Shown: positions 34,603 through 43,837 of the stretch, in pieces
Numbering within the stretch: the first letter of the stretch is position 1
Layout of the letters: each line of letters opens with the position of its first letter
Source of the DNA: Desulfovibrio sp.
GTDB taxonomy: Bacteria > Desulfobacterota > Desulfovibrionia > Desulfovibrionales > Desulfovibrionaceae
Assembly: GCF_034006445.1 (NCBI RefSeq)
Contig: NZ_JAVESS010000018.1
Location: 1-61,913 of the forward strand
DNA: 61,913 nt
Reading direction: 5' to 3'
The notes under the pieces: model-generated
Seen by the model: only the letters and a program-made list of their open reading frames with translations
Databases searched by the model: none
Told to the model about the DNA's origin: nothing
Made by a program: the position numbers and the translations under genes

Positions 34603-35079
34603 ATGGCGGATCACCAAATGACGGAAGCCATCACTCTCAGAAAAGCCGAGGCATGTGACGAGGCGGCCATCCGGGACTGTGCAAAAAATGCCTTTTCAGG
34701 CTACATCGCCCTGATAGGCCGCGAACCCGCCCCTATGACTGCCGATTTCGCGGTGCAGATTGCGTCGGGTCATATCCATGTTGCTGTGAACGATAACGGC
34801 GTCTTGCTGGGTTACATTATTTTCTTTGTGCAGGACGGCCACATGCATCTCGACACCGTGGCCGTGCTTCCCGCAGCAGCCGGGCGCGGCATCGGCAAAC
34901 AGATGATAACGTTCTGCGAAGATGAAACCAGACGTTTGGGTCTTGACGCGGTGCACCTTTATACCAATGAAAAAATGACCGCCAATCTTTCCATCTACCC
35001 TCGCCTGGGTTACGTTGAAGTTGATCGCCGTACGGACGAAGGATTTAGCCGCGTTTTCTTTCAAAAAAAATTGACCTGA
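34603..35079 (+). CDS. GNAT-family N-acetyltransferase
   Basis: 158 residues from this start. GNAT motif A is LDTVAVLPAAAGRGIGKQMI (acetyl-CoA pyrophosphate loop R-G-I-G-K), with motif B LHLYTNEKMTANLSIYPRLGYVEV-like text (VHLYTNEKMTANLSIYPRLG). Resembles small-molecule or Rim-type acetyltransferases; the substrate is unknown. The start is uncertain: ATG 34603, ATG 34618 and upstream GTG/TTG codons are all in frame and none has a good ribosome site. It follows slyX by 76 bases. Confidence 0.8.
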   Translation: MADHQMTEAITLRKAEACDEAAIRDCAKNAFSGYIALIGREPAPMTADFAVQIASGHIHVAVNDNGVLLGYIIFFVQDGHMHLDTVAVLPAAAGRGIGKQMITFCEDETRRLGLDAVHLYTNEKMTANLSIYPRLGYVEVDRRTDEGFSRVFFQKKLT

Positions 35080-35108
35080 ACAAAAACAGGCGACGTATAT
35101 CTGAAATC

Positions 35109-35184
35109 CCGCGACCTGTTCGCCGTTTTCGGCGCTGTTGCCTGACGCAACAGCGAGAGGCCCGCACTTCACAGAAGTGCGGGC
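35109..35184 (+). repeat. Duplicated double-hairpin element D, copy 1
   Basis: About 76 bases, nearly identical to 35294-35369 (offset 185). It contains CGCTGTTG/CAACAGCG and CCCGCACTTC/GAAGTGCGGG hairpins; the second could terminate the GNAT transcript. Confidence 0.85.
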
Positions 35185-35293
35185 GACCATTTTGATGACA
35201 CCGGCGCTTTTTAAATCGCTTGGTGCGCCGCCTTCGGCGGCAAAGCCGCCGGGCGGAAAGGCACGAAAATGGCTCACTCACGGCGCGGCAAAG

Positions 35294-35369
35294 CCGCGAC
35301 CTGTTCGCCGTTTTCGGCGCTGTTGCCTGACGCAACAGCGATAGGCCCGCACTTCACAGAAGTGCGGGC
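35294..35369 (+). repeat. Duplicated double-hairpin element D, copy 2
   Basis: Second copy of the element at 35109, differing at one or two bases, followed here by CCTATTTATT. Between the copies lies a GC-rich stretch with its own GCCGCC/GGCGGC pairing. Confidence 0.85.
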
Positions 35370-35554
35370 CTATTTATTCATAAAAGCGGGCTGCAATTGC
35401 GACAGCCTCAGTCAGGTCAGAAGAGTGAATATTCTCAATGCGAGAATGCTCTAGACAGGGTCGGCGCGAGATGAATTTTCAGTTATATCAAGGAGAACGA
35501 GCCTTTTATGCAGGGAGTGTACTCTGATGGTACTCGACCGGAATAAAAGGCGAA

Positions 35555-35601
35555 GTTCGACGCAGAAATAACTGGAAAGGCGTTCGTGACGGCACTGTCT
35601 A
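35555..35601 (+). repeat. 47-bp element E, copy 1
   Basis: GTTCGACGCAGAAATAACTG then GAAAGGCG and GTGACGGCACTGTCTAG. The same 47 bases with two changes occur at 59345-59391, each time beside a family A hairpin. Confidence 0.75.
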
Positions 35602-35651
35602 GGGGTGGGGTGTGGGGGAGGGACCCTTTTTCAAAAGGGTCCCTCCCCCAC
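35602..35651 (+). repeat. Repeat family A, copy 3
   Basis: GGGGTGGGGTGTGGGGGAGG with the paired CCCTTTT/AAAAGGG and CCTCCCCCAC arm. It lies between element E and family B copy 3. Confidence 0.8.
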
Positions 35652-35671
35652 AGAAATCCCCAACTCCCAAA

Positions 35672-35823
35672 GAAGCACTGATTAAAGAGGCTCTTGGAAA
35701 CGCGCAGTTGTTTCGTTTGGCAAGGCGCGCTCTTTTTTTGAAGCAGGAGTGGACTCTTTCGTCCTCGACTGTTTCAAAAAAAGTGAAGCAACGCCGCCAA
35801 GCGGAATAAATCAGCGTTTCCCC
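35672..35823 (+). repeat. Repeat family B (MITE-like), copy 3
   Basis: About 150 bp from GAAGCACTGATTAAAGAG to ATAAATCAGCGTTTCCCC. The ends are an imperfect inverted repeat (GGAAGCACTGATT / GGAAACGCTGATT). It ends 12 bases from the qmoD stop codon (3' end, minus strand gene). Confidence 0.88.
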
Positions 35824-35835
35824 AAAAACTCAGAT

Positions 35836-36561
35836 CTAGAAGCCAAAGCCGTCAGAACTCGCGCCGGAAGCTCCGAAGCCGAAATCGTCGGGCACGGCGT
35901 TTTCGTCAAGAGCTTCAGCCACGGCTTCGTCGCCGGAGGCGGCCAGGGCCGCGCCAGCGCCGCCAGCCATGACCATGCCTTTAAGGCCGTCCTTGATGGC
36001 GTCCTTGATATTCATGAGCAAATCGTCGTGGTTGACGGCGATCTTGCCCTGGTATTCGGCCGTCTGACGGCGCAGGCCGCCGATATCGGCGTTCAGGGTC
36101 TTGATCTTGGCTTCCAGCTCGTCAACTTTTTTGGACAGCGCTTCGGCGCGGGCTTCCGTGGGTTCAAGGGCGCGTACGCGTTCTTCAAGAGCCGTGGCGG
36201 CGGAAGTCTGGGCAACCATGCTGTCATAGACTTCGCCAAGGAAGTCCAGCACCTTGTCAACCATGGCCTTGGTGTGACCGTCCATGGCGGGGAGGGAAAC
36301 ATTGTCGCCAAGCAGGCTTCTGCCGTTGCTTACAAAGGCGTCCCAGGACTGGCCTTCTTTCCATTCCAGTTCCAGAAACTTGGGGAAGCAACGGGCCAGC
36401 CAGGTAGCGGCGAAGGGGCCCACGGCCTTGGCGCAGGTGTCACAGACAACGGTGCGCCCGGCCACAAAACCGGCGATTTCCTTTACGTCCACGCCATCCT
36501 TGCCCACCACCAGGGCAAGCACGGACTCCACAGGAAAAACTTTGCGAGATGTATCGGACAT
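35836..36561 (-). CDS. qmoD: QmoD-like accessory protein of the Qmo complex
   Basis: The 241-residue cytosolic protein is the promoter-distal gene after qmoABC, the position of qmoD in Desulfovibrio vulgaris, where loss of this region impairs sulfate respiration. Visible parts: a short N-terminal domain with a CDTC pair (about 41-44) and TWLARCFPKFLE, a central coiled coil (about 105-170, SKKVDELEAKIKTLNADIGG), and a Gly/Ala/Asp-rich tail ending DGFGF. ATG at 36561 has GGAGG 5-8 bases upstream; a longer frame to 36597 would place the ribosome site inside the gene. Assignment rests on position and general features. Confidence 0.8.
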   Translation of the reverse strand: MSDTSRKVFPVESVLALVVGKDGVDVKEIAGFVAGRTVVCDTCAKAVGPFAATWLARCFPKFLELEWKEGQSWDAFVSNGRSLLGDNVSLPAMDGHTKAMVDKVLDFLGEVYDSMVAQTSAATALEERVRALEPTEARAEALSKKVDELEAKIKTLNADIGGLRRQTAEYQGKIAVNHDDLLMNIKDAIKDGLKGMVMAGGAGAALAASGDEAVAEALDENAVPDDFGFGASGASSDGFGF

Positions 36562-36669
36562 GGCGGCCTCCTCCTCGGAGATCGTATTTTTATTCATGAA
36601 AACTCGGTTCCAACAGTCCAGACTCTGGCGTCGCCCCGACCGGCATGAGAGCCAGCCGGGGCCCGTCAG

Positions 36670-37851
36670 CTAGCTTCTGCCGTACATGCGGGCGTACAGC
36701 AACGCCACTGTGCGGTATAAGATATGCCCGAGCTTGGACCAGGGCAGATAGGCGAAAAGCATCCACACACATACCAGGTGCAGGTAATACACGACAAAGG
36801 CAGGCACAATGGCGTCCGCCAGGCGGAAGCCCTGAGCCATCACGCCCGTGAGCGCGATTACCCATATGATGCCCAGCAGGTACCAGTCGTACCAGCTTGA
36901 GCCCTGGAACTTGGGATTCAGACGCAGACGGCGAACCGTCAGCAGGCCCAGGCCCAGCAGCAGCATGAACGCGCCGATGTTGGCCAGAATCTTCACCGGG
37001 AAGGTCAGCGGCATGGGCGTTTCAATCTTGATGAGCGGAATGACCTTGCCGCCCCAGTGTCCCATTGCCACTACAGCCGTCACAAAGGCCAGGATGGCGA
37101 AGCTCCACACCAGAAGGAAGTGGCCGTTTTTGCGGCTGGGCGTTTCCTTGCCGGTGTCGGGGCCGTCTTCGCAATCGTCGAACTTGCGGTGGGTGATGAT
37201 TTCATCCCACAGCACGTCCCACAGATGCCATACCCAGCATTTTGTCTTGCCGATAACGGCCATCGAGCCTTCAGGCTTGAATTGCGCCCACAGCTTCATG
37301 GCCCCCCGCGCCAAGATGAACAGCGCGGTGAAGAAGGTCAGCATGAAGATGGGGTCAATGGTGTAGTCGCCGTAGAATATCTGGCCGAAGACGATACGGC
37401 CGTCGGCGGCGCGGGGGAACCACTGGCCGCCGTTGAATCCGGCGCGGATCCACCACACCACAAGCCAGAGCACCGCGGGGATGGCGAAGAGAATGGGCAG
37501 GCCGGCGGGCTTGCTCATCCACTTGCCCACGATGGAGGGCTCGGTCAGATCTTTATAGATGACATTGCGTGCCGCGCCCATGAGGTCGGCAGGCTTGGCG
37601 CCACGGGGGCACAGGTCGGAGCAGTTGCCGCAGTTGTGGCAGAGCCACAGGTCGATATCAGCGCGCAGCTTGTCCTTGAGGCCCCAGGAGGCCCATACCA
37701 TTTCCTTGCGCGGATAGGGCGCGTTGGCAGGTGCCAGGGGGCAGGCCACGGAACACGTGGCGCACTGGTAGCACTTCTTGAGGGACTCGCCCCCCGCTTC
37801 TTCCAGCGCCCTGGCGAACTCCAGGTCAGGTTTGATTGTAATTTGTGCCAT
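36670..37851 (-). CDS. qmoC: QmoC: quinone-interacting membrane-bound oxidoreductase subunit
   Basis: The 393-residue HdrC/HdrE fusion has two [4Fe-4S] motifs (CYQCATCSVACP, Cys 27-37; CHNCGNCSDLCP, Cys 71-81). About six TMs with His residues for b hemes follow in the HdrE/NarI-like part (WHLWDVLWDEIITHRKF; MGHWGGKVIPL; YYLHLVCVWMLF). It takes electrons from menaquinol and passes them to QmoA/B and AprBA. AGGAGG precedes ATG 37851; 13 bases from qmoB. It ends 108 bases before qmoD. Confidence 0.95.
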   Translation of the reverse strand: MAQITIKPDLEFARALEEAGGESLKKCYQCATCSVACPLAPANAPYPRKEMVWASWGLKDKLRADIDLWLCHNCGNCSDLCPRGAKPADLMGAARNVIYKDLTEPSIVGKWMSKPAGLPILFAIPAVLWLVVWWIRAGFNGGQWFPRAADGRIVFGQIFYGDYTIDPIFMLTFFTALFILARGAMKLWAQFKPEGSMAVIGKTKCWVWHLWDVLWDEIITHRKFDDCEDGPDTGKETPSRKNGHFLLVWSFAILAFVTAVVAMGHWGGKVIPLIKIETPMPLTFPVKILANIGAFMLLLGLGLLTVRRLRLNPKFQGSSWYDWYLLGIIWVIALTGVMAQGFRLADAIVPAFVVYYLHLVCVWMLFAYLPWSKLGHILYRTVALLYARMYGRS

Positions 37852-37864
37852 TGCTGCCTTCCTC

Positions 37865-40138
37865 CTACATGCCCTTGAACGGGTTGGGGCCCATTGCCAT
37901 GATGCGGTCCACAAAGCCGTCGATGAGGTTGGGGACCTTGTCGTACTCGTCAATGGCCACTTCAAGCAGTTCCACCCGTTCAGGCTGCACGCCCAGGCGG
38001 TTGAGGGTCTCGGCTATGTTGTCCTTGCGCTTGGCGCAGATTTCGGAGCCTTTCACAAAGTGGCACTGGTAGTCGTCGCCATACTTGCAGCCCAGCAGCA
38101 TCACGCCGTCATAGCCCTTGCTCATGGCGTCGGACACCCAGATGGCGTTGACCGAACCAAGGCAGCGCACGGGAATGATGCGGCAATACGGGCTCCAGGG
38201 CTTGTGGCGCTCACCGGCCATATCCAGGGCGGGGTAGGCGTCGTTTTCGCAAGCCAGGATCAGCACGCGGGGGCCGTCTTTCTTGAAGTCCTTGGGCACC
38301 TGCACTTCACGAATCATTGAGCCGATCTGGTCAATGTTGTAGTTCGCAAAGGAGATGACGCGCTCGGGGCAGGCCCCGAAACAGGTACCGCAACGGCGGC
38401 AGCGCGTGGGGTTGAGCCTGGGCGTACCCTTTTCGTCATCGTCCAGCGCGCCAAAGGGACATTCCTCGGTGCAGCGCTTGCACTGGGTGCAGCGAACCAT
38501 GTTGAACAGCGGGTAGGACAGGTCGCCCGAACGCGGATGCACGGCCACGCCGTGGCTTGCCGCTTCAATGCACTGCACGGCTTTGAGCACCGCGCCCTTG
38601 GCGTCTTCTTCGCAGGCGTCCATGGTCAGGGGCTGACGCACGCAACCCGCCGCGTACACGCCGGTGCGGCGCGTTTCGTAGGGGAAGCAGATGTAGTTGG
38701 AGTCGGCAAAGCCGTCAAACAGCGCCAGATCGGGAAAATCCGGGCCCTGACGATAATCGAAGTGGATGGTCACGTCCTTGGCCGTGGTGGGCACAAGGCC
38801 CGTAGGCAGAACAACCATGTCCACATCAAGGTCAAAATCCATGCCCAGCAGGGTGTTTTTGCACTCCACGACCATGTGGTTGCCCGCTTCGCGGATGTCC
38901 GTGACGTCGGCCTTGGTCATCATGACGCCCAGGCGTTCCTGCATCTTCTTGTAGAAGCGCTCCAGAATGCCGGGAACGGTCATGTCCTTGTAAAGGATGA
39001 AGGTCTGACAGGCATCGTCGGTCTTTTCACAGACGGTATTGGCCAGACGCAGCATGCCCACGCTGTTGACGGCGTTGGAGTACGCCAGGTGGCGGATGCT
39101 TTCGAGGTCTTCTTTCACAAAGACGTCTTCGCCTTCGGCGGCAGGGGCTGCGGCAGGGGCTGCGGCAGCGGCGTCGCCGTCAAGGGGGCAGCCTTCCACA
39201 GCCTCGGTCACGGCCTTTTCGGCCATGGTGGTATCAAGCACAAAGGCTATGCGGTTGGCCTTGACCTGGTCAGCGACCAGCATCTTGCCAAAGGAGGCGG
39301 CGTCCACCACCATGGGGCTTTTGCCGAGGCCCATGGGAGCGAGGTATTTTTGATCCAGCGCCACCCAGCCCGTGGCCAGCACGACCGCGCCCACTTCCAC
39401 GTCCACCGTGCCGGAGGCTGTGTCGATGGCGGCCTTGAATTCACCCGGCTGGCCTTCCAGCTTCTGCATCCGGGCGCTTGTGTAAATCTTGATCTTGGGG
39501 CTGCCCATGGCCTCGCTGACCTTGGCCACAAGGTTGGTGGGCTGCTTGTTTTCCCAGGGCGAAGCCAGAGGCGAGGCCATGGGGATATTGTTGGCAGCGC
39601 CGCCGAGCTTGTCGCTCTTTTCCACCAGCACCACTTCATAGCCGGTGGCCGCAGCTTCAAGGGCCGCCGTAAGGCCGGTCCAGCCGCCGCCAATAACCAG
39701 AATGCGCTGCACGCCCTGCACCGTAGCGGCTTCGGGAGCCTCGCTCTTCTGCAGTTTCACCACGCCCATGTTCACATAGTCACGGGCCATGAGCTGCAGC
39801 AGCTCCGGCGCGCCCTTGGCTGTATCCACAGGGCTTCTGTCGGGGTTTTTGTACGCCTGCACGCATTGTTCGCGCAGGTTCACGTGTTCGATCAGCACGG
39901 GCAGGCGATAGAGCTCGCCGTCCACGCGCGGGGAAGCGCCGCAGAGCAGCACGCCGTCAAGGCCCTGGGCCTCGATGTCAGCCTTGATTTCATCCAAGGC
40001 CAATGCCAGCACGGGAACTACCTTAACCACGGCAGTGAGGTCGCCCCACTTTTCCGCGGTTTGGGCGGCAAGCGCCTCTACGTCGAGGCCGCCGCCGATG
40101 TTCTGCTGGTCAAAATAGACGCCAATCTTACCGGCCAT
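37865..40138 (-). CDS. qmoB: QmoB: HdrA-like flavoprotein with MvhD-like domain
   Basis: 757 residues: an N-terminal HdrA-type domain, FAD loop GGGWTGLTAALEAA (about 150), a ferredoxin-like pair (CTQCKRCTEECPFGAL; CRRCGTCFGACPERVI), and a C-terminal MvhD-like domain (VLILACENDAYP; VRCLGSVNAIW; LLGCKYGDDYQCHF). A Glu/Ala-rich linker (AAAAAPAAAPAAEGEDVF, about 330) interrupts the flavin domain. It forms the Qmo complex with QmoA and QmoC. It starts 5 bases after qmoA ends. Confidence 0.95.
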   Translation of the reverse strand: MAGKIGVYFDQQNIGGGLDVEALAAQTAEKWGDLTAVVKVVPVLALALDEIKADIEAQGLDGVLLCGASPRVDGELYRLPVLIEHVNLREQCVQAYKNPDRSPVDTAKGAPELLQLMARDYVNMGVVKLQKSEAPEAATVQGVQRILVIGGGWTGLTAALEAAATGYEVVLVEKSDKLGGAANNIPMASPLASPWENKQPTNLVAKVSEAMGSPKIKIYTSARMQKLEGQPGEFKAAIDTASGTVDVEVGAVVLATGWVALDQKYLAPMGLGKSPMVVDAASFGKMLVADQVKANRIAFVLDTTMAEKAVTEAVEGCPLDGDAAAAAPAAAPAAEGEDVFVKEDLESIRHLAYSNAVNSVGMLRLANTVCEKTDDACQTFILYKDMTVPGILERFYKKMQERLGVMMTKADVTDIREAGNHMVVECKNTLLGMDFDLDVDMVVLPTGLVPTTAKDVTIHFDYRQGPDFPDLALFDGFADSNYICFPYETRRTGVYAAGCVRQPLTMDACEEDAKGAVLKAVQCIEAASHGVAVHPRSGDLSYPLFNMVRCTQCKRCTEECPFGALDDDEKGTPRLNPTRCRRCGTCFGACPERVISFANYNIDQIGSMIREVQVPKDFKKDGPRVLILACENDAYPALDMAGERHKPWSPYCRIIPVRCLGSVNAIWVSDAMSKGYDGVMLLGCKYGDDYQCHFVKGSEICAKRKDNIAETLNRLGVQPERVELLEVAIDEYDKVPNLIDGFVDRIMAMGPNPFKGM

Positions 40139-40143
40139 GCCGC

Positions 40144-41379
40144 CTACCTCCCTTTCACCGTTTGTACCGCCTTCAGGGCGGCGGCTGTGCCGGACTGAGC
40201 CGAGCGCATCACATCAAGGGGCATGCGAGCGCAACCGGCTGCAAAAATACCGGCCTCTTCACCGCCCGCCACAAAGCCTTCTTCATCAAGAGGCAGGGGC
40301 AGAGGCGCGTCTTCACCGGCCAGCGAGGGCTGCATGCCCGTGGCCAGTACAACAAGGTCATAATCAAGGGTGAGTTTTTCACCGCTCACGGCGTCTTCGG
40401 CGGTCAGGCGAACCTTGTCGCCTTCGGCCTGCACGGCGTCAGCCACTTTGCCCTTGACAAAATGCACATTGGGCATGGCCTTGACCTTTTCAAGCACCTT
40501 CACGTAGCGGCCAGGGGCGCGCAGGTCGATGTAGTACACCGTGATCTGCGTTTCAGGGCTCTGCTCGGCCAGATACTGGCAATGCTTGAGCGTGGCCATA
40601 CAGCAGATATAGGAGCAGTAGTTCAGGTGGTTCTGGTCGCGAGAACCCGCACACTGCACAAAGGCCACATGGTGAGGCCTGCGCCCGTCAGTGGGACGCA
40701 CGATGCGCCCGCCGGTGGGCCCGCTGGGCGCGGCAAGGCGCTCAAGCTGCATGTTGGTAATGCAGTTTTTCACAGCGCCGGCGCCAAGGTTGGAGAGGCG
40801 GGTCACGTCGTAGGGCTTCCAGCCGGTGGCAACGACCACCGCGCCAACGCTGAGCTCGATTTCGCGAGGCTCTTCATTCACGTCCAGAAACTGGTTGCCC
40901 GCAACACGGGCAGCGTCGGCCTTGGAAAGCCCCTTCATGTCCAGCGTGTAACGGCTGGGGAAGGCAAAGGGCATGGCCTTGAAAAGGGCCTTGCGCTTGG
41001 AAAGGCCGAGGTCAAATTCGCTGGGGGTTTCACCGTCCAGACTGGAAGCCAGCAGGCCGAAATCCACATTGTGGGGCGCCGTGTGGCGCGGTTCGATGCG
41101 CACCTTCACGGTGTAGTCGCCCTTTACCCCGCGAAAGCCGACGACTTCAGCCTGGGTAAAAAACTTCACACGGGGATTTTTCCTGATACGCTGGAACTGG
41201 ATTTCCAGGCCGCAGGAGGGAGGACAGAGTTTTGGGAAATATTTGTTGAGCTGAGCCACGCGGCCCCCGAGCCAGGGCGACTTTTCGACGATATAGACGT
41301 CGTGGCCCAGTTCCGCCGCTTCAATGGCGGCTGTAAGGCCTGCAAAGCCGCCGCCCACGACGAGAATGGCATTGGACAT
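40144..41379 (-). CDS. qmoA: QmoA: HdrA-like flavoprotein
   Basis: The 411-residue soluble flavoprotein homologous to the core of HdrA has FAD loop VVGGGFAGLTAAIEAAELGH at the N-terminus, EKSPWLGGRVAQLNKYFPKL, the conserved CPPSCGLEI, and VQCAGSRDQNHLNYCSYICC. It lacks the ferredoxin inserts of HdrA. ATG at 41379 has AGGAGG upstream; longer in-frame text is leader. First gene of the qmoABCD unit, 432 bases downstream of aprA. Confidence 0.95.
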   Translation of the reverse strand: MSNAILVVGGGFAGLTAAIEAAELGHDVYIVEKSPWLGGRVAQLNKYFPKLCPPSCGLEIQFQRIRKNPRVKFFTQAEVVGFRGVKGDYTVKVRIEPRHTAPHNVDFGLLASSLDGETPSEFDLGLSKRKALFKAMPFAFPSRYTLDMKGLSKADAARVAGNQFLDVNEEPREIELSVGAVVVATGWKPYDVTRLSNLGAGAVKNCITNMQLERLAAPSGPTGGRIVRPTDGRRPHHVAFVQCAGSRDQNHLNYCSYICCMATLKHCQYLAEQSPETQITVYYIDLRAPGRYVKVLEKVKAMPNVHFVKGKVADAVQAEGDKVRLTAEDAVSGEKLTLDYDLVVLATGMQPSLAGEDAPLPLPLDEEGFVAGGEEAGIFAAGCARMPLDVMRSAQSGTAAALKAVQTVKGR

Positions 41380-41811
41380 CCTGGATATCCTCCTGCGTTG
41401 TTGCATAGCGGCTGAAGAAGCGCCAAAGGGCTTCCGCCGCAGAAAAAAGGGTGGCCGCATCCGGCCTGTCTTTACGGGCTCCGGCTCTAACCGGCTGCCG
41501 ACAATCAATCGCCCTGCCTGAGTGCGATGATCCTGAGCCGTCCACGCGCCCTCAAGACACTGCCTCCCCATAACCGGCAAAATTCCCGCCGACGGTCTTG
41601 CCGTCCAGCGGGGAGCGTGAGGGCCAAACATGCCATAAAGCTGTTGGTCTGGCATCCGGGCTGCATGCCTTGGCCTGACAGCCTCCGCGCTGTGCGGCGG
41701 CTGCTCTTTTTTTCACGCTCTCTGTGTTTCTTCGCACGCCCCTTGACTGAACATACGTACAGCCAAGGGGGCGGCCTTACGGCCGCCCCTTTAGTGCTGT
41801 AATGCCGCCGA
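41380..41811 (-). other. aprA-qmoA intergenic region
   Basis: 432 bases without a gene on either strand. It holds a hairpin near the aprA end (41765-41791) and presumably a qmo promoter, though none is clear. No repeat family member is present. Confidence 0.5.
41765..41791. terminator. Hairpin after aprA (weak or partial terminator)
   Basis: AAGGGGGCGGCC and GGCCGCCCCTT with one bulged base and a TTAC loop. On the aprA (minus) side only TT follows, so it may slow or partly end transcription before qmoA rather than stop it. Confidence 0.55.
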
Positions 41812-43800
41812 CTAGTCGGGGATGATCTGGTAATAGGGCTTCTTGAAGATCTTGGTCTCGCCAGTGGCGGGATCGTACTTGGAGTTCACGAAGCACTTCC
41901 ACTTGGTGTCGTCCAGGGCCATGAAGTCCGCACGATAGTAGAAGCCGGGATAACGGGATTCTTCGCGGAAGGAGATGTGCTGCATGTGCAGGCGCACCGT
42001 CCACAGGCGATGGTAGTTTTCCCAGCAGCGCAGCAGTTCGTGCAGGTCACGGGAGGCCAGCTTGAGGGAGTCTTCTTCCATCATGGCAAGCAGGTTGAAG
42101 CCCGTGTCGAGCAGAGCCTTGGAGGTGGTGTAGTAGGTGCTCACGCCGCCGCCGTATTCGTCGGTGCACTTCACAAGACGCATCATGAAGTTCTTGGGCG
42201 TGATGTAGTTGGGGTTGACCACGGGGTCGGTGGAGGCGTCCTTGCCAGCGAGGAAGTTGTAGTAAGGACGGTAGATCAGCTTCTTCAGTTCGTCGGCGGT
42301 TTCCTTGACCTCGGGCTTGAAGTCCTTGTGGTCAAGGCACCAGCGCACCATCTGCTTGCCGGCGATGCGGCCTTCAGCATGGGAACCGGAAGAGAACTTG
42401 TGGCCGGAAGCGCCCACGCCGTCGGCGCAGGTGAACAGACCTTCAACGGTGGTCATGCGGTTGTAGACTTTGCCGTTGGCAGCGCGAACTTTGTAGTCTT
42501 CGGGCACCCAGGCTTCGTCGGGACCGGACACCCAGATGCCGCAGCAACCGGAGTGGGAGCCGAGCAGGTAGGGTTCGGTGGGCATGATTTCGGAACCGCG
42601 TTCTTCAGGAGCGGTATTGGTGCAGGCCCACAGGTTGGCCTGGCCAACGCACATGTCGAGGAAGTCTTCCCAAGCTTCGGACTCAAGTTCCTTCTGCTGC
42701 TCTTCATTCAGAGTGGCGAAGGTGGTCTGCAGGGCAGTCTTGGTGTCCATGTAGATGGGGCCGCGACCTTCGCGCATTTCGCGAAGCATCATGTGGTTAC
42801 GCAGGCAGGTCGGGATGACATGGCCCTTGGCGTAGCCGCGGTCTTCGTAGGGCTTCAGCATGGCACGGTTGGTCACGCAGTAGTCTTCGCCCTTGCTGTT
42901 GGTGGCTTTGGCCTTGAACAGAAGGAACCACGCGCCCACGGGGCCGTAACCGTCCTTGAAGCGGGCGGGCACGAAGCGGTTTTCCATCATGGTCATTTCA
43001 GCGCCAACCTGAGCGCACATGGTGTAGGTGGAGCCGGAGTTCCATACGGGATACCAGGCGCGACCCATGCCTTCACCGGTGGAGCGGGGGCGGTACACGT
43101 TCACCGCGCCGCCAGCGGCCACCATGATGGTGTTGGCTTTAAAGATGTGCACTTCGTTGGCGCGCAGGTTGAAGCCCACGGCGCCGGCGATGCGGTTGGG
43201 GGTATTTTTGTCGAGCAGCAGCTTCACGATGAAGATGCGTTCCATGATGCGGTCTTCACCCAGGGCATTCTTGGCAGCTTCGGCCACGATGCACTTGTAG
43301 GATTCACCGTTGATCATGATCTGCCAGCGGCCGGAACGCACGGGGGCGTCGCCCTTACGCAGGCTCTTGCCAGCGGCCTTGGCGGCAGCGCCGTTCATGT
43401 TGTGGCCGTCTTCACCCTTGATCCAGCAGGGCAGGCCCCAGTCTTCGAACAGATGCACGGAGTCGTCAACGTGACGGCCGCAGTCGAAGATAAGGTCTTC
43501 GCGAACCAGACCCATAAGGTCGGTGCGGACCATGCGCACGTAATCGTCGGCGCTGTTTTCACCCAGGTAGGTGTTGATGGCGGAAAGGCCCTGGGCCACG
43601 GCGCCGGAACGCTCGAGGGAAGCCTTGTCGCAAAGCATAATTTTCAGGCCATGCTTGTCACCCCAGCGCACTGCTTCAAAAGCGGTGCCGCAGGAACCCA
43701 TGCCGCCGCCCACGATGAGCAGGTCAACCGCATGTTCTTTCACTTCGGGTTCGGCAATGGCTACGCCCTTGGTCGCTTCCTTGACGGGAATCATAGGCAT
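41812..43800 (-). CDS. aprA: Adenylylsulfate reductase alpha subunit
   Basis: Reduces APS to sulfite and AMP at a non-covalent FAD, the second step of dissimilatory sulfate reduction (cytosol). The 662-residue protein starts with the FAD loop LLIVGGGMGSCGTAFEAVRW and has the fumarate-reductase-like capping domain with active-site segments (MMENRFVPARFKDGYGPVGA; the HSGCCGIWVSG loop; SSGSHAEGRIAGKQMVRWCL). Its C-terminus FKKPYYQIIPD is typical. AAGGAGA precedes ATG 43800. It partners with AprB 37 bases upstream. Full length, no defects seen. Confidence 0.98.
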   Translation of the reverse strand: MPMIPVKEATKGVAIAEPEVKEHAVDLLIVGGGMGSCGTAFEAVRWGDKHGLKIMLCDKASLERSGAVAQGLSAINTYLGENSADDYVRMVRTDLMGLVREDLIFDCGRHVDDSVHLFEDWGLPCWIKGEDGHNMNGAAAKAAGKSLRKGDAPVRSGRWQIMINGESYKCIVAEAAKNALGEDRIMERIFIVKLLLDKNTPNRIAGAVGFNLRANEVHIFKANTIMVAAGGAVNVYRPRSTGEGMGRAWYPVWNSGSTYTMCAQVGAEMTMMENRFVPARFKDGYGPVGAWFLLFKAKATNSKGEDYCVTNRAMLKPYEDRGYAKGHVIPTCLRNHMMLREMREGRGPIYMDTKTALQTTFATLNEEQQKELESEAWEDFLDMCVGQANLWACTNTAPEERGSEIMPTEPYLLGSHSGCCGIWVSGPDEAWVPEDYKVRAANGKVYNRMTTVEGLFTCADGVGASGHKFSSGSHAEGRIAGKQMVRWCLDHKDFKPEVKETADELKKLIYRPYYNFLAGKDASTDPVVNPNYITPKNFMMRLVKCTDEYGGGVSTYYTTSKALLDTGFNLLAMMEEDSLKLASRDLHELLRCWENYHRLWTVRLHMQHISFREESRYPGFYYRADFMALDDTKWKCFVNSKYDPATGETKIFKKPYYQIIPD

Positions 43801-43837
43801 AATGGTATCTCCTTATCGCACTAGCGGTTGCAAAAGC

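Noticed and set aside
35749..36648. Open frames beginning MDSSVLDCFKKSE or MDSFVLDCFKKSE
   Set aside because: The same peptide start appears in several family B copies and merely reflects the shared repeat DNA; downstream text is unrelated in each.
38537..40198. Long plus-strand open frames over qmoB and qmoA (and over aprA at 41977-43824)
   Set aside because: They are shadows of the conserved minus-strand genes, with His/Gly-rich translation and no ribosome sites.
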